Shown: positions 27,967 through 37,202 of the stretch, in pieces | How positions within the stretch are numbered: the first letter of the stretch is position 1 | Layout: each line of letters begins with the position of its first letter | From: Spirochaetaceae bacterium bin103 | GTDB lineage: Bacteria; Spirochaetota; Spirochaetia; SZUA-6; Bin103 | Assembly: GCA_002238925.1 (NCBI GenBank) | Contig: MPNH01000003.1 | Coordinates: 80,336 to 144,335 of the forward strand | Length of the DNA stretch: 64,000 nucleotides | Direction: 5' to 3' | Notes under the pieces: generated by a model | What the model was told of the DNA's origin: nothing | The model's input: the letters and a program-made list of their open reading frames with translations, nothing else | Database searches by the model: none | Translations under genes and position numbers: made by a program

Positions 27967-29274
27967 ATGGAAGACTACTTTGCCGGCATCGAGCCGATCC
28001 GCTACGAAGGTCCCGATTCGCGCAACCCGCTGAGCTACCGCTACTACGATGCCGACCGGATCGTGGCCGGCAAGCGCATGGCGGACCACTTCCGCTTCGC
28101 CGTCGCCTACTGGCACACCTTCCGCGGCACCGGCGTGGACCCGTTCGGCCAGCAGACCCTGGTGCGCCCCTGGGACGACCCGGTCGACTCGGTGGACAAC
28201 GCCCTGCGCCGCATGCGCGTGGCGTTCGACTTCATCGCCCGCCTCGGCGTGGACTACTACTGCTTCCACGACCGCGACATCGCCCCCGAGGGCGCGTCGC
28301 TGGCGGAGTCGAACCGCAACCTGGACCAGGTAGTCGACCTTGCCGAGAAGCTGCAGGCCGACACCGGCATCCGCCTGCTGTGGGGCACCGCCAACCTGTT
28401 TGCCAACCCGCGCTACATGAACGGCGCCGCCACCAACCCGGACGCGCACGTGTTCGCCTACGCCGCGGCGCAGGTCAAGAAGGCGATGGAGGTGACCCAC
28501 CGCCTCGGCGGCGCCAACTACGTGTTCTGGGGCGGGCGCGAGGGCTACGCCACCCTGCTCAACACCGACATGAAGCGGGAGCAGGATCATCTCGCCCGGT
28601 TTCTGCACATGGCGGACGACTACGCGCGCGCGATCGGCTTCGACGGCACCCTGCTGATCGAGCCGAAACCGAAGGAGCCCACCACCCACCAGTACGACTT
28701 CGACGCCGCCACCGTGCTCGCCTTCCTGCGCGGCTACGGGCTCGACCGGTTCAAGCTCAACGTCGAGTGCAACCACGCCACCCTGGCCGGCCACACCTTC
28801 GCGCACGAACTGCAGACTGCCTCCGACGCCGGCCTGCTCGGCTCGATCGACGCCAACACCGGCGACGAACTGATCGGCTGGGACACCGACCAGTTCAACC
28901 TCGACCCGGCGGTGACCAGCCGGGTGATGATGATCGTGCTGCGCCAGGGCGGCATCGCCCCCGGCGGCTTCAACTTCGACGCCAAGCTGCGCCGCGAGTC
29001 GACCGATATCCGCGACATGTTCGCCGCCCACGTGGGCAGTATCGACGCGTTCGCCCGCGGCCTGCTCGTCGCCGACCGCATCATCGCCGACGGCACCTTG
29101 GACCAGTGGCGGCGCGAACGCTACGCCAGCTACGACGCCGGCAAGGGAGCGGAGATCGAGAGCGGCGCGGCCGGCTTCCGCGACCTGGAGCAGTGGGTGC
29201 TGGATGCGGGCGAGCCGCGCACCAACTCGGGCCGCCAGGAGCAGTTCGAGAACCTGGTCGCCAGTTTCTGGTAG
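27967..29274 (+). CDS. xylA: Xylose isomerase
   Basis: A 435-residue class II xylose isomerase that converts D-xylose to D-xylulose (and glucose to fructose) using two divalent metals. The ATG at 27967 gives the normal family N-terminus, [20 protein letters not shown]; an upstream in-frame codon would add a non-conserved extension. Signature segments are [14 protein letters not shown] with the catalytic His-Asp pair, [35 protein letters not shown] (metal Glu), [13 protein letters not shown], and [16 protein letters not shown]. No xylulokinase or xylose transporter is adjacent, so pathway partners must be elsewhere. Confidence 0.95.
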   Translation: MEDYFAGIEPIRYEGPDSRNPLSYRYYDADRIVAGKRMADHFRFAVAYWHTFRGTGVDPFGQQTLVRPWDDPVDSVDNALRRMRVAFDFIARLGVDYYCFHDRDIAPEGASLAESNRNLDQVVDLAEKLQADTGIRLLWGTANLFANPRYMNGAATNPDAHVFAYAAAQVKKAMEVTHRLGGANYVFWGGREGYATLLNTDMKREQDHLARFLHMADDYARAIGFDGTLLIEPKPKEPTTHQYDFDAATVLAFLRGYGLDRFKLNVECNHATLAGHTFAHELQTASDAGLLGSIDANTGDELIGWDTDQFNLDPAVTSRVMMIVLRQGGIAPGGFNFDAKLRRESTDIRDMFAAHVGSIDAFARGLLVADRIIADGTLDQWRRERYASYDAGKGAEIESGAAGFRDLEQWVLDAGEPRTNSGRQEQFENLVASFW

Positions 29275-29346
29275 AATCGCGGTTGGTCCGAGAGCCGGCC
29301 CGCGTGACCCTGCCGTGACGGCGCCGTCGAGACGAACGCCCCGCTG

Positions 29347-30576
29347 ATGAGACCCAATCTCTCCCAGGAACAGATACTGGACCTCCTGCACCACCGGCGC
29401 AGCGACCGCTACGTGGTCAACACCGCCAACACCGTGGAGGTGGTCCTGTTCGGCAACTGCTTCAGCGAGGTGAAGGTCGAGGGGCTGGACCAGGTCGAGG
29501 AGCTGTCCCGCAGCGGGCGCAAGCTGATCTTCATTCCCAACCACCAGAGCGAGTACGACTGGATGCTGCTGCAGACCTACCTCGCGCAGCGCTACATCCG
29601 CACCGCCATCCAGGCGGGCGAGAACCTGTACGTCGGCCCGATCGACACCTTTCTGCGCAAGTGCGGGGCGTTCATGACCATCCGCGATCGGCGCTCGTTC
29701 TACGCCCGCCACTGGCTTGCCGACTGGACCATGCGCGCACTGCGGACGCGGCCGTTCGTGCTGACCAAGGATCAGTACAACAAGCTGTACCTGCCGCAGA
29801 TCAAGCGCGTCCTCGGCGAGGGGCTGCACCTGATGATCTTCCCGGGGTACGAGATCGATAGGAACACCGGCGAGGCGAAGTACGGCCGCTCCTATTCGGG
29901 CAGATTCGCCGAGCTGTCGCCCTACGTGTTCCTGGTCCTGAACACCGCGATCCGCCAGATGGGCATTGAGGACGCCCTGTACGTGCCGGTCAACATCTCC
30001 TACGAGCGGATCCCGGAGGACATCGTGTTCCGCGAATACCAGGCGCGCTCGCGCAAGAGCAAGATCGCCAAGTACGTCTACGATCACTACTATGCGTTCA
30101 TCAAAATGCCGTTCGCGCGCCGCATCCGCGACCAGCGCTCGCGGGTGTTGATCCGCTTCGGGGAGGGCATCCCGTCCGGCCGCCACCGCCGCGCCCGCGA
30201 AATGGCCGCGGTGATGCACGAGCAGATGGGCAAGCTGATGCGGGTATACGAGAGCACCCTGTTGTTCGCCTCGTTCGACGATCGCTACAAGATGAGCCGC
30301 GACGAGCTGGAAGATCGGGTTGCCGCCACCCTGGAGCGGGTGGAGGCGCACGGGCTGGACACCTCCCCGCTGTACGACGGCGGCCGCCGCCTGTCGCTGG
30401 AGGAACTGCTCGCACGCACCGTAAAGGTGTACAATTTCCCCGATGTGCCGATCATCCCGTCCAAGTCCTACATGACGCTCGAGTACGACGACCGCGAGGT
30501 GTTCATCCACCACCCCCACCTCGCTTCCTATTACGGCAACAAGCTCAAACACATCCTGCAGGCCGACGCCGCGTGA
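29347..30576 (+). CDS. Glycerol-3-phosphate/lysophosphatidate acyltransferase-like protein (PlsB/PlsC superfamily)
   Basis: A 409-residue acyltransferase. The catalytic H-x4-D box is at about residues 65-72 (IFIPNHQSEYDWMLL). The second block is KCGAFMTIRDRRSF, the glycerol-phosphate-binding FPxG-like block is LMIFPGYEIDRNTGE, and the fourth block is YVPVNISYERIPED. It should transfer an acyl chain to glycerol 3-phosphate or 1-acylglycerol 3-phosphate at the membrane in phospholipid synthesis. It is longer than PlsC (~240) and closer in layout to PlsB-like enzymes, with a C-terminal extension of unknown role. Its stop overlaps the CTP synthase start, giving a coupled lipid/CTP pair, which makes sense because CTP feeds CDP-diacylglycerol formation. 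Confidence 0.8.
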   Translation: MRPNLSQEQILDLLHHRRSDRYVVNTANTVEVVLFGNCFSEVKVEGLDQVEELSRSGRKLIFIPNHQSEYDWMLLQTYLAQRYIRTAIQAGENLYVGPIDTFLRKCGAFMTIRDRRSFYARHWLADWTMRALRTRPFVLTKDQYNKLYLPQIKRVLGEGLHLMIFPGYEIDRNTGEAKYGRSYSGRFAELSPYVFLVLNTAIRQMGIEDALYVPVNISYERIPEDIVFREYQARSRKSKIAKYVYDHYYAFIKMPFARRIRDQRSRVLIRFGEGIPSGRHRRAREMAAVMHEQMGKLMRVYESTLLFASFDDRYKMSRDELEDRVAATLERVEAHGLDTSPLYDGGRRLSLEELLARTVKVYNFPDVPIIPSKSYMTLEYDDREVFIHHPHLASYYGNKLKHILQADAA

Positions 30577-32534
30577 TGCACGACGCCGACCGGATCCCCG
30601 ACCGCCTGCGCGCCCTGAGCGGCCGCTCCGACCCGGGCGAGGAATATTCCATCCTGCCGCCCCGCTACGAGCTCGGCCAGACCAAGTTCATCATCGTCAC
30701 CGGCAGTGTGATCAGCGGCCTCGGCAAGGGGGTGTTCTCGGCCGGCCTGGCGTCGCTGCTGGAGGAGCGCGGCCATCGCACCAACCTGATCAAGATGGAC
30801 GGCTATTTCAACGAGGACGCCGGCACCCTGAGCCCGTTCCGCCACGGCGAAGTGTTCGTGCTCGACGACGGCACCGAGTGCGACATGGACATCGGCACCT
30901 ACGAGCGGTTCGTGGACAAGAGTTTCTCGCAGCACAACATCTTCACCAACGGGCGGCTGACCCGGCGCCTGAACGAGCTGGAGCGCAGCGGCCAGTTCTC
31001 CGGCTCCGACGTGCAGTTCTATCCGCACGTGACCGGCGAGGTGATCCGCTTCGTGCGCGAGTCGTCGCTTGCCAATGCGGCGGACATCACCCTGGTCGAG
31101 ATCGGCGGCACGGTCGGAGACGAGGAGGTGCGGCCTTATATCTCGGCGATGAGCGAGCTCGCCTACCAGGAGGGGGAGCGCAATGTGTTCTTCATCAACC
31201 TGGCGTGGATCATCGAGGCTCCGCACCTGAACGAGCAGAAGAGCAAGGCCGCCCAGCACGGCACCCAGATGCTGATGCAGATGGGCATCAAGCCGCACAT
31301 GCTGGTGTGCCGGTGCGACAACCCGGTGGAGCCCGCGGTACGGCGCAAGCTGGCGCAGCGGCTGCGCCTGCCGGAAGGCAACGTCATCGACCTGCACAGT
31401 CAGAAGTCGGTGTACCAGGTGCCCGACCACCTGGCGGCGCAGGATGTCGACCGGCTCACGCTGGACTATTTCGGCCTGGCGCCGCGCGCGCGGCAGGCAC
31501 GGTGCAACTTCACCGCCTACCTGCAGCGCCTGACCAGCGCCTCCGAGCGCGTGGTGGTGGGCCTCGCCGGCAAGTACATGGGGCCGCGCGACACCTACGC
31601 CAGCATCCACAGCGCACTCGAGCACGCCGGCTGCGCGTGCGGCGTGGACGTGGAGGTGGTGGACATCCCGACCGACGCCATCGAACTGGCCGGCGCACGC
31701 GGCGAGCGGGTGGCCAGTGCCGCCAGCCATCTCGCCGAGATGGACGGCATCATCGTGCCCGGCGGCTTCGGGGCGCGCGGCTGGGAGGGCAAGATTGCCT
31801 GCATCACCCACGCCCGCACCGGCGGACTGCCGATGCTGGGGATCTGCTACGGGTTCCAGGCGGCGATGGTGGAGTACGCGCGCTCCTGCTGCGACATGGT
31901 GGGCGCCAATACCACCGAGAACGACGCCAACACCTCCGACCCGGTGGTGTGCCTGCTGCCGGAGCAGTACGAAATCGAAGGCATTGGCGGGTCGATGCGG
32001 CTCGGCCGGCACGAGGTAGCGCTGCTCGCCGGGTCGCGGGTGGCCGGCCTGTACGGGGGCTTGAAGGCGCACGAGCGGTTCCGCCACCGCTACGAGTTCA
32101 ACCCGCTGTACAAGGACACGTTCGAGGCCGGCGGCATGGTGTTCTCCGGCTGGGCGCCGGGGCAGCCGATCATCCAGATCGCCGAGTTGCCCGACCATCC
32201 GTTCTTCATCGGCGTGCAGTACCACCCCGAGTTCACCAGCCGGCCGGTGCGCCCCAACCCGCTGTTCCACAGCTTCGTGGCCGCCTGCGCCGCACGCCGG
32301 CGCGCGCACGCCGGCAGCGTTCGCGGCCTGCCGCGCACCGTGGACGGTGTGCCCGCCGCCGCCGGGCCGGGCGGTATGCGCGTTGGCGCACACGAGCCGG
32401 GTCCCGGTGCGAATGGCGACCGTACTTCCGCCGACGGCGCCGCCCATGCGCCTGACGGAGGCGCGGCGAACGCCGGCAGCGCGCATGAAACCGCCGTCTC
32501 GGCGGACGCGACGCGGCGGGGGCGGCCGAGGTGA
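30576..32534 (+). CDS. pyrG: CTP synthase with extended termini
   Basis: A 652-residue enzyme that makes CTP from UTP, ATP and glutamine. The ATG at 30576 overlaps the upstream stop (TGATG); a GTG at 30573 is equally possible. The synthetase domain starts after ~35 extra residues: KFIIVTGSVISGLGKGVFSA, then KMDGYFNEDAGTLSPFRHGE, which differs from the usual KxDPYxNxDPGTMSPFxHGE. The glutaminase domain has the nucleophile Cys in PMLGICYGFQAAMVEY and the His-Glu pair in GVQYHPEFTSRP. About 85 low-complexity residues follow the normal end. The termini and altered motifs suggest a divergent PyrG lineage, but all catalytic residues I can see are present. Confidence 0.9.
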   Translation: MHDADRIPDRLRALSGRSDPGEEYSILPPRYELGQTKFIIVTGSVISGLGKGVFSAGLASLLEERGHRTNLIKMDGYFNEDAGTLSPFRHGEVFVLDDGTECDMDIGTYERFVDKSFSQHNIFTNGRLTRRLNELERSGQFSGSDVQFYPHVTGEVIRFVRESSLANAADITLVEIGGTVGDEEVRPYISAMSELAYQEGERNVFFINLAWIIEAPHLNEQKSKAAQHGTQMLMQMGIKPHMLVCRCDNPVEPAVRRKLAQRLRLPEGNVIDLHSQKSVYQVPDHLAAQDVDRLTLDYFGLAPRARQARCNFTAYLQRLTSASERVVVGLAGKYMGPRDTYASIHSALEHAGCACGVDVEVVDIPTDAIELAGARGERVASAASHLAEMDGIIVPGGFGARGWEGKIACITHARTGGLPMLGICYGFQAAMVEYARSCCDMVGANTTENDANTSDPVVCLLPEQYEIEGIGGSMRLGRHEVALLAGSRVAGLYGGLKAHERFRHRYEFNPLYKDTFEAGGMVFSGWAPGQPIIQIAELPDHPFFIGVQYHPEFTSRPVRPNPLFHSFVAACAARRRAHAGSVRGLPRTVDGVPAAAGPGGMRVGAHEPGPGANGDRTSADGAAHAPDGGAANAGSAHETAVSADATRRGRPR

Positions 32535-32649
32535 GTCGGAACGCCTACTCCGTACCAACGGAGGCGACGAAACGCGGCGCGCCGGCGTCGCCAGCCGGGC
32601 GAATGTATCTCACCAGGCAGGCGTGGAGCGGCACGATGGGAGGCACGCA

Positions 32650-33930
32650 ATGCCGGTAACGGCGGTGGTCGGCGCCAACTGGGGCGACGAGGGCAAGGGC
32701 AAGCTGTGCGACTACCTGGCGGAGACCGCCGATATCGTGATCCGCTTCCAGGGCGGCAAGAACGCCGGCCACACGATCATCAACCAGTACGGCAAGTTTG
32801 CCCTGCACCTGGTGCCGTGCGGAGTGTGCCATGCGCACACCACCAACCTGCTTGGACCGGGCGTGGCGGTGGACGTGGCGGCGCTGCTCACCGAGCTGGC
32901 CGAGCTGCGCGAGCGCGGTGCGCCCAATCCGCACGTGCTGGTTGCCGACCGCGCCCAGGTGGTGCTGCCGTGGCACGTGGAGTTGGACCGCCTGGAGGAG
33001 GCGCGGCGCGGCGCGGCCAAGTTCGGCTCCACCCAGTCCGGCATCGCCCCGTTCTACGCCGACAAGTACCTGAAGGTCGGCATCCAGGTGGGCGAGCTGT
33101 TCGACGCCGGCCACCTGCGCGCACGGCTCGAGCACACCCTGCCGCGCATCAACGTGCTGCGCGAGCATCTCTACGATGCCGCCCCGCTGTGCCTGGACCG
33201 CGTCGTGGAGGAACTGCTGGCCCTCGGCGCCAAGGTGCGCGAAATGGTGGTGGATGCCACCGCACTGCTGCAGGCGGCGTTGCGCGACGGCAAGCACCTG
33301 CTGCTGGAGGGCCAGCTCGGCGCCTTGCGCGATCCGGACCACGGCATCTACCCGTACGTGACCTCCTCCTCGCCGCTGGCCGGCTTCGCCACCGTCGGCG
33401 CCGGGGTGCCCGCGCACGCCATCGGGCGGGTGGTGGCCACCGTCAAGGCGTACTCCTCCTGCGTCGGCGCCGGCCCGTTTACCACCGAGCTCACCGGCCC
33501 GCGCGGCGACGAGTTGCGCGAGCGAGGCGGCGACGCCGGCGAGTACGGCGCCACCACCGGACGCCCGCGCCGGGTCGGCTGGTTCGACGCCGTCGCCACC
33601 CGCTACGGCTGCGCGGTGCAGGGCGCCACCGAGATGGCGGTGACCCTGCTGGACGTGCTCGGCTACCTGGACGAGCTTCCGGTCTGCACCGCCTACGAGG
33701 TCGACGGCCGGCGCGTGGACGACTTTCCGGCCACCGCCGTGCTGGAGCGGGCCCGCCCGCGCTACGAAACCCTGCCCGGATGGAAGTGCGACATCAGCGG
33801 CGCCCGCAGCTTCGGCGAGTTGCCGCCGGCGGCGCAGTCCTACGTGCGGGCGATCGAGGCTGCCGTCGGCGTCCCGGTGCGCTGGGTGTCCAACGGCCCG
33901 CGCCGCGAGCAACTCATCCGCCTCACCTGA
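32650..33930 (+). CDS. purA: Adenylosuccinate synthetase
   Basis: A 426-residue GTP-dependent enzyme that joins IMP and aspartate in AMP synthesis. The N-terminal P-loop is VVGANWGDEGKGKLCDYLAE with the catalytic Asp, followed by RFQGGKNAGHTIIN (catalytic His). The substrate segments are KFGSTQSGIAPFYADK and VTSSSPLAGFATVGAGVP, and the aspartate loop is in the GPFTTEL segment. Length is normal. The start at 32650 is set by the conserved N-terminus PVTAVVGANWGDEGKG. It follows pyrG by 115 bases on the same strand. Confidence 0.95.
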   Translation: MPVTAVVGANWGDEGKGKLCDYLAETADIVIRFQGGKNAGHTIINQYGKFALHLVPCGVCHAHTTNLLGPGVAVDVAALLTELAELRERGAPNPHVLVADRAQVVLPWHVELDRLEEARRGAAKFGSTQSGIAPFYADKYLKVGIQVGELFDAGHLRARLEHTLPRINVLREHLYDAAPLCLDRVVEELLALGAKVREMVVDATALLQAALRDGKHLLLEGQLGALRDPDHGIYPYVTSSSPLAGFATVGAGVPAHAIGRVVATVKAYSSCVGAGPFTTELTGPRGDELRERGGDAGEYGATTGRPRRVGWFDAVATRYGCAVQGATEMAVTLLDVLGYLDELPVCTAYEVDGRRVDDFPATAVLERARPRYETLPGWKCDISGARSFGELPPAAQSYVRAIEAAVGVPVRWVSNGPRREQLIRLT

Positions 33931-34018
33931 CCGCCTGCATGCCGCGCCGACCGGTTATGCCTCACTTTGCCTCATTCTGTGACTTGAACTGACTCGTACG
34001 GTTGTTTACGCTTTCGCC

Positions 34019-34282
34019 ATGACTCAGTTGACGATCCGGTTTCGCGACGTGGAGTTGGAACGACGCGTCCGCGAAGAGGCGCAGCATCGCGACACGTCGC
34101 TGAACAAGGCGGCCCTGGCGCTGATAAGGAAAGGAGCAGGCATGAGCGGCCCCGGTGAAGGGCCGCCGACCATCGGCAAAGCCCTCGACCGATTCTTCGG
34201 CTCGTGGTCGGCCGAGGAGGAACGTACCGTCCTGGAAGCGGTGGCGGAGCTGGACCGGACCGACGACCCGTTCTGGCAATGA
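34019..34282 (+). CDS. Ribbon-helix-helix-type antitoxin
   Basis: An 87-residue protein. Residues 1-40 (QLTIRFRDVELERRVREEAQ, then NKAALALIRKG) fit a ribbon-helix-helix DNA-binding domain of the Arc/CopG kind. The acidic C-terminal part (FFGSWSAEEERTVLEAVAEL) should bind the toxin. It sits directly upstream of a PIN-domain gene, the normal VapB-VapC arrangement. The stop at 34280-34282 overlaps an ATG that now leads only to a 4-codon frame because of a 17-bp duplication (see repeat). Confidence 0.75.
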   Translation: MTQLTIRFRDVELERRVREEAQHRDTSLNKAALALIRKGAGMSGPGEGPPTIGKALDRFFGSWSAEEERTVLEAVAELDRTDDPFWQ

Positions 34283-34304
34283 TTCTGTTCTGACAATGAT
34301 TCTG
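34271..34304. repeat. 17-bp tandem duplication at the antitoxin/toxin junction
   Basis: TTCTGGCAATGATTCTG (34271-34287) is followed directly by TTCTGACAATGATTCTG (34288-34304), with one mismatch. The first copy holds the antitoxin stop overlapped by an ATG; the second holds the ATG that opens the toxin frame. Because 17 is not a multiple of 3, the first ATG runs into TGA after four codons. Confidence 0.85.
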
Positions 34305-34703
34305 GCACTCGACACGAACGTGTACACGGCGTACATGCGCGGCGCCGCCGAGGTCAGAGCGAGGGTAAGCGCAGCACAGCGGGTCGTGCTACCGGCCGCG
34401 ACGGTTGCAGAACTTCTGTACGGATTTCGCCATGGTACCCGCTACGAGAAGAACCGCGCTCAACTCGATGAGTTTCTCGCCAGTCCGTTCGTTGAATTCC
34501 ATCCTGCGACTCTCAAGACCGCCGATCGCTTCGGCCGCATATCCGCGGCGCTGCGGCGCGCCGGCACGCCGATCCCGGTGAACGACGTCTGGATTGCGGC
34601 CCAGGCCATGGCGAGCGGCGCCGTGCTGCTCACCGGCGACGGCCACTTCGGCCGCATCCCTGGCTTGGCGTTCATCAGGATCGCGCCGTCCGGCGGGGAG
34701 TGA
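34296..34703 (+). CDS. vapC: PIN-domain ribonuclease toxin (VapC family)
   Basis: A 135-residue VapC-like toxin. The four PIN acids are visible: D in LALDTNVYTAYMRG (residue 6), E in ATVAELLYGFRHGTRY, D in IPVNDVWIAAQAMA and D in VLLTGDGHFGRIPG. These coordinate metal for RNA cleavage, and the partner antitoxin is encoded 13 nt upstream. In most such pairs the genes overlap; here a 17-bp tandem duplication has moved the usable ATG to 34296, which may lower translational coupling and toxin output. The protein itself looks intact. Confidence 0.85.
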   Translation: MILALDTNVYTAYMRGAAEVRARVSAAQRVVLPAATVAELLYGFRHGTRYEKNRAQLDEFLASPFVEFHPATLKTADRFGRISAALRRAGTPIPVNDVWIAAQAMASGAVLLTGDGHFGRIPGLAFIRIAPSGGE

Positions 34704-34717
34704 CGGAGTGACGACTA

Positions 34718-35206
34718 CTATTCGGTGCCCGCTGCCGGCGGGTCGGCGTAGGGAGCGAGGAACCACTCGGCGGCCGCCGGTACCGCCGTCCCGGGCGGGG
34801 GCGGTACCGCGGCGGCGGCGCCGGTCAGGGTGATCAGCCGCTTGCCGGCACGCGGGAACTGCCGGCCGGCCGATGCGAGGGCGCGCAGTTCACGGGTGGC
34901 GGTGGCGGCATCGGCGGCGTCCGCGCACACCTGGATCAACTCCATGCTTCCGGTTGCATCGCGCGCCAGGAAGTCGACCTCGTAGCCCGCCGGGGTGCGC
35001 ACGTAGGTCACCTCGCTCCGGCGGCGCTCCAGTTCGATCAGAACCGCGGTCTCCAGCGCATGCCCGACGTTGGCCCGCCCGCTGCGGTCGAACACCGGGA
35101 TCAGGCCCGGATCGACCGGGTAAGCCTTGCGCGGATTCACCATGCGTTGGCGCTCGGAATTCGATTCCATCCACACCAGCCGCGCCAGGTAGCAGTCGAT
35201 TCTCCT
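34718..35206 (-). pseudogene. C-terminal remnant of an AAA_14/DUF4143 ATPase
   Basis: Reading from about 35206, the segment RIDCYLARLVWMESNSERQ and then NPRKAYPVDPGLIPVFD is the start of a DUF4143 domain. The nuclease-like core LETAVLIELERRRSEVTYVR, AGYEVDFLARD and MELIQVCADAAD follows to the end. The AAA_14 part with its Walker motifs (~250 residues) is missing, and upstream the frame turns into sequence with short direct repeats (AGTTCTCCTT twice, 35206-35256). An ATG at 35176 could still start translation of a 152-residue fragment. The intact relative is at 18249-19418. Confidence 0.65.
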
Positions 35207-35285
35207 TCCTGGAAGGAGAACTTCCCACCATCATCGCCTCTTGAAAAGGAGAACTATCGGGCGCACGGTCGGGTACCTTGAGAGT

Positions 35286-35471
35286 ATGAGCGCAGAAGCG
35301 GTGTTGCAACAACTCGCGGCGGCGCTGGCCGGGCGGCCGGATTCGGCGGGCGCCACGGTTCACGATGGCCTGCTGATCGTGCGCCGCCCGGACGGGTCGG
35401 CCGTATGCTGGCGGGTCGTGGAGCGCGGCCCGTCGTGGTTCCGTCTCACCTCGGTGCGGGACCGGGGTTAG
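35286..35471 (+). CDS. Small hypothetical protein
   Basis: A 61-residue frame starting at ATG 35286 (SAEAVLQQLAAALAGRP, ending WFRLTSVRDRG). The composition is like a small globular domain: a helix, then beta segments (GLLIVRRPDGSAVCWRVVER). I recognise no family. It lies between the DUF4143 remnant and a sulfatase, and could be a small real gene or chance coding in GC-rich DNA. Confidence 0.35.
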   Translation: MSAEAVLQQLAAALAGRPDSAGATVHDGLLIVRRPDGSAVCWRVVERGPSWFRLTSVRDRG

Positions 35472-35492
35472 TCCGGCGGATTTTCCGGGAAG

Positions 35493-37133
35493 TCAGTAGT
35501 CGTCGAACACGGCCGGATCGACACCCGGCAGCGTGTCCGCCTTCCAGATGTCCACCGCCGCATCGTTGCTCTGCTCCGCTCCCGGGGTGCTGCGCCCGGC
35601 AGCGACCAGGCGCTTCAGATCGGCCACCATCTCCTTCACCACCGCGGGATGTTCGGCCTGCAGGTTGTGGCGCTCCGCCGGGTCGCGCTGCATGTCGTAG
35701 AGCTGCACCAGGGGCAACCCGTCGCGGGCCGCGGCGGCGTCGTCCAGCGTCCAGCCCCCCGACCCCGGGCACAGCACCAGCTTCCAGCGCCGGTCGCGGA
35801 TGGCGAACTTGCCGGATATGGAGTGGTGCACCACGTGGTCGCGGATCAGCTGGCCGCCCTGGCCGCCCGGGTCGCCGCCCCGGAACAGGGGCAGCATGCT
35901 CAGGCTGTCTTCGCCGGCGTCGGCCGGCAGCGGTTGGTCCAGGAAGTCGGCGCAGGTGGCCAGCAGGTCGGTCAGGCACACGAGCTGGTCGCTGCTGCTG
36001 CCCGGCTCGATTACTCCCGGCCAGCGCGCGATGAACGGGACCCGGTGGCCGCCGTCCCAGGCGTCCGACTTGTAGCCGCGGAAGCCGCCGCTCGGGTGGT
36101 GGCCCTGCCCCTCCATCTGGTCGACGCCGATGTAGGGCGCGCAGCCGTTGTCGCTGGTGAAGATGACCAGCGTGTCGTCGGCCACGCCGTGGCGCTCCAG
36201 GGAGTCGAGCACCTGCCCGAACACGTCGTCGGTTTCCATCACCAGGTCGGCGTACAGGTTGTTCAACCCGCTGGCGCCGATCCAGCGCTTGTTGACCGAC
36301 AGCGGGGTGTGCGGCGAGGTCATTGGCAGGTAGAGGAAGAACGGCTGCCGTTCGGCGGCGCGGGCGGCGATGTAGCGGTCGGCCGCACGGGCGAACGCCG
36401 GCAGCAACTGTTCGAAGTGCCAGTAGGGCATCGCCGGACCCGGCAGGCTGGCCAGGTTGTCGCCGAGCAGCCGCGCCGGCAGGAACTCGCTCGGCGTGCC
36501 GACGGTGGCGTCGTTCTCGATGTAGCAGTAGGGCGGCCAGTTGGGCACGTCGACGCCGAAGTAGGAGTCGAAGCCGCGCGTGGTAGGGCCGCCGGCGATG
36601 GTGCGCGAAAAGAAATCGCGCCACCGCGCCCGCTGCCGCTCGGTCGCCTCCAGCTCGGCAGAGGCCGGCTGCCCGGCCCGGTGCGGCGGCAGAAAATCCT
36701 CGTCCGCGAGGCTTGGCCACGCGGACGAGGCCGCGGTCGCTCCGGGCTGCGTCCCTGCTGACCCGAACGGCCAGTCCATGCCCAGGTGCCACTTGCCGAT
36801 GGCGCCGCAGTGGTAGCCGTGGCGCTGCAGCAGCTTGCCGACCGTGAGCCGCGCCGCGTCGATCAGCGGCGGCCCGTACGGGCTGACAATGCCGCGCTGC
36901 AGGGGGGAGCGCCAGTTGTAGCGGCCGGTCAGCACGCCGTAGCGGGACGGCGAGCACACCGCCGAGCTGGAGTGGGCGTCGCGGCACACCATGCCCTCGC
37001 GCGCCAGCCGGTCGAACTGCGGCGTGGCGATCCTGCCGCCAGAGGCGGTTCCGGCACGCGGATTGAGGCACGACACGTCGCCATACCCCATGTCGTCGAC
37101 CAGAAAATAGACGACGTTCGGCTTGTTCTCCAT
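35493..37133 (-). CDS. Arylsulfatase A-like sulfatase, Cys-type (CSPSR)
   Basis: A 546-residue sulfatase with the ATG at 37133 chosen over a TTG one codon earlier. The N-terminus NVVYFLVDDMGYGDVSC contributes the metal-binding Asp pair. The active site SSSAVCSPSRYGVLTGRYNW has the formylglycine Cys. Further motifs are YHCGAIGKWHLGM, LPMTSPHTPLSVN, and the second metal site LVIFTSDNGCAPY (DN instead of DH, typical of the arylsulfatase A branch). It has no signal peptide. It differs clearly from the two sulfatases at 10.7-17.3 kb, so it likely acts on another sulfate ester. Maturation should depend on the formylglycine-generating enzyme at 48.7 kb. Confidence 0.9.
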   Translation of the reverse strand: MENKPNVVYFLVDDMGYGDVSCLNPRAGTASGGRIATPQFDRLAREGMVCRDAHSSSAVCSPSRYGVLTGRYNWRSPLQRGIVSPYGPPLIDAARLTVGKLLQRHGYHCGAIGKWHLGMDWPFGSAGTQPGATAASSAWPSLADEDFLPPHRAGQPASAELEATERQRARWRDFFSRTIAGGPTTRGFDSYFGVDVPNWPPYCYIENDATVGTPSEFLPARLLGDNLASLPGPAMPYWHFEQLLPAFARAADRYIAARAAERQPFFLYLPMTSPHTPLSVNKRWIGASGLNNLYADLVMETDDVFGQVLDSLERHGVADDTLVIFTSDNGCAPYIGVDQMEGQGHHPSGGFRGYKSDAWDGGHRVPFIARWPGVIEPGSSSDQLVCLTDLLATCADFLDQPLPADAGEDSLSMLPLFRGGDPGGQGGQLIRDHVVHHSISGKFAIRDRRWKLVLCPGSGGWTLDDAAAARDGLPLVQLYDMQRDPAERHNLQAEHPAVVKEMVADLKRLVAAGRSTPGAEQSNDAAVDIWKADTLPGVDPAVFDDY

Positions 37134-37202
37134 CAATCGCTCACCGCCTCCTGGCGCTGTCGTCCTCCACCCCGAGCAGCAGGTGGCCCAGTTCGCCCCG
37201 AT

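Noticed and set aside
27883..30552. An 889-codon open frame on the minus strand across xylA and the acyltransferase gene
   Set aside because: It is antisense to two genes with strong motif support and shows only His/Val/Arg-rich composition, a shadow of GC-rich codon usage.
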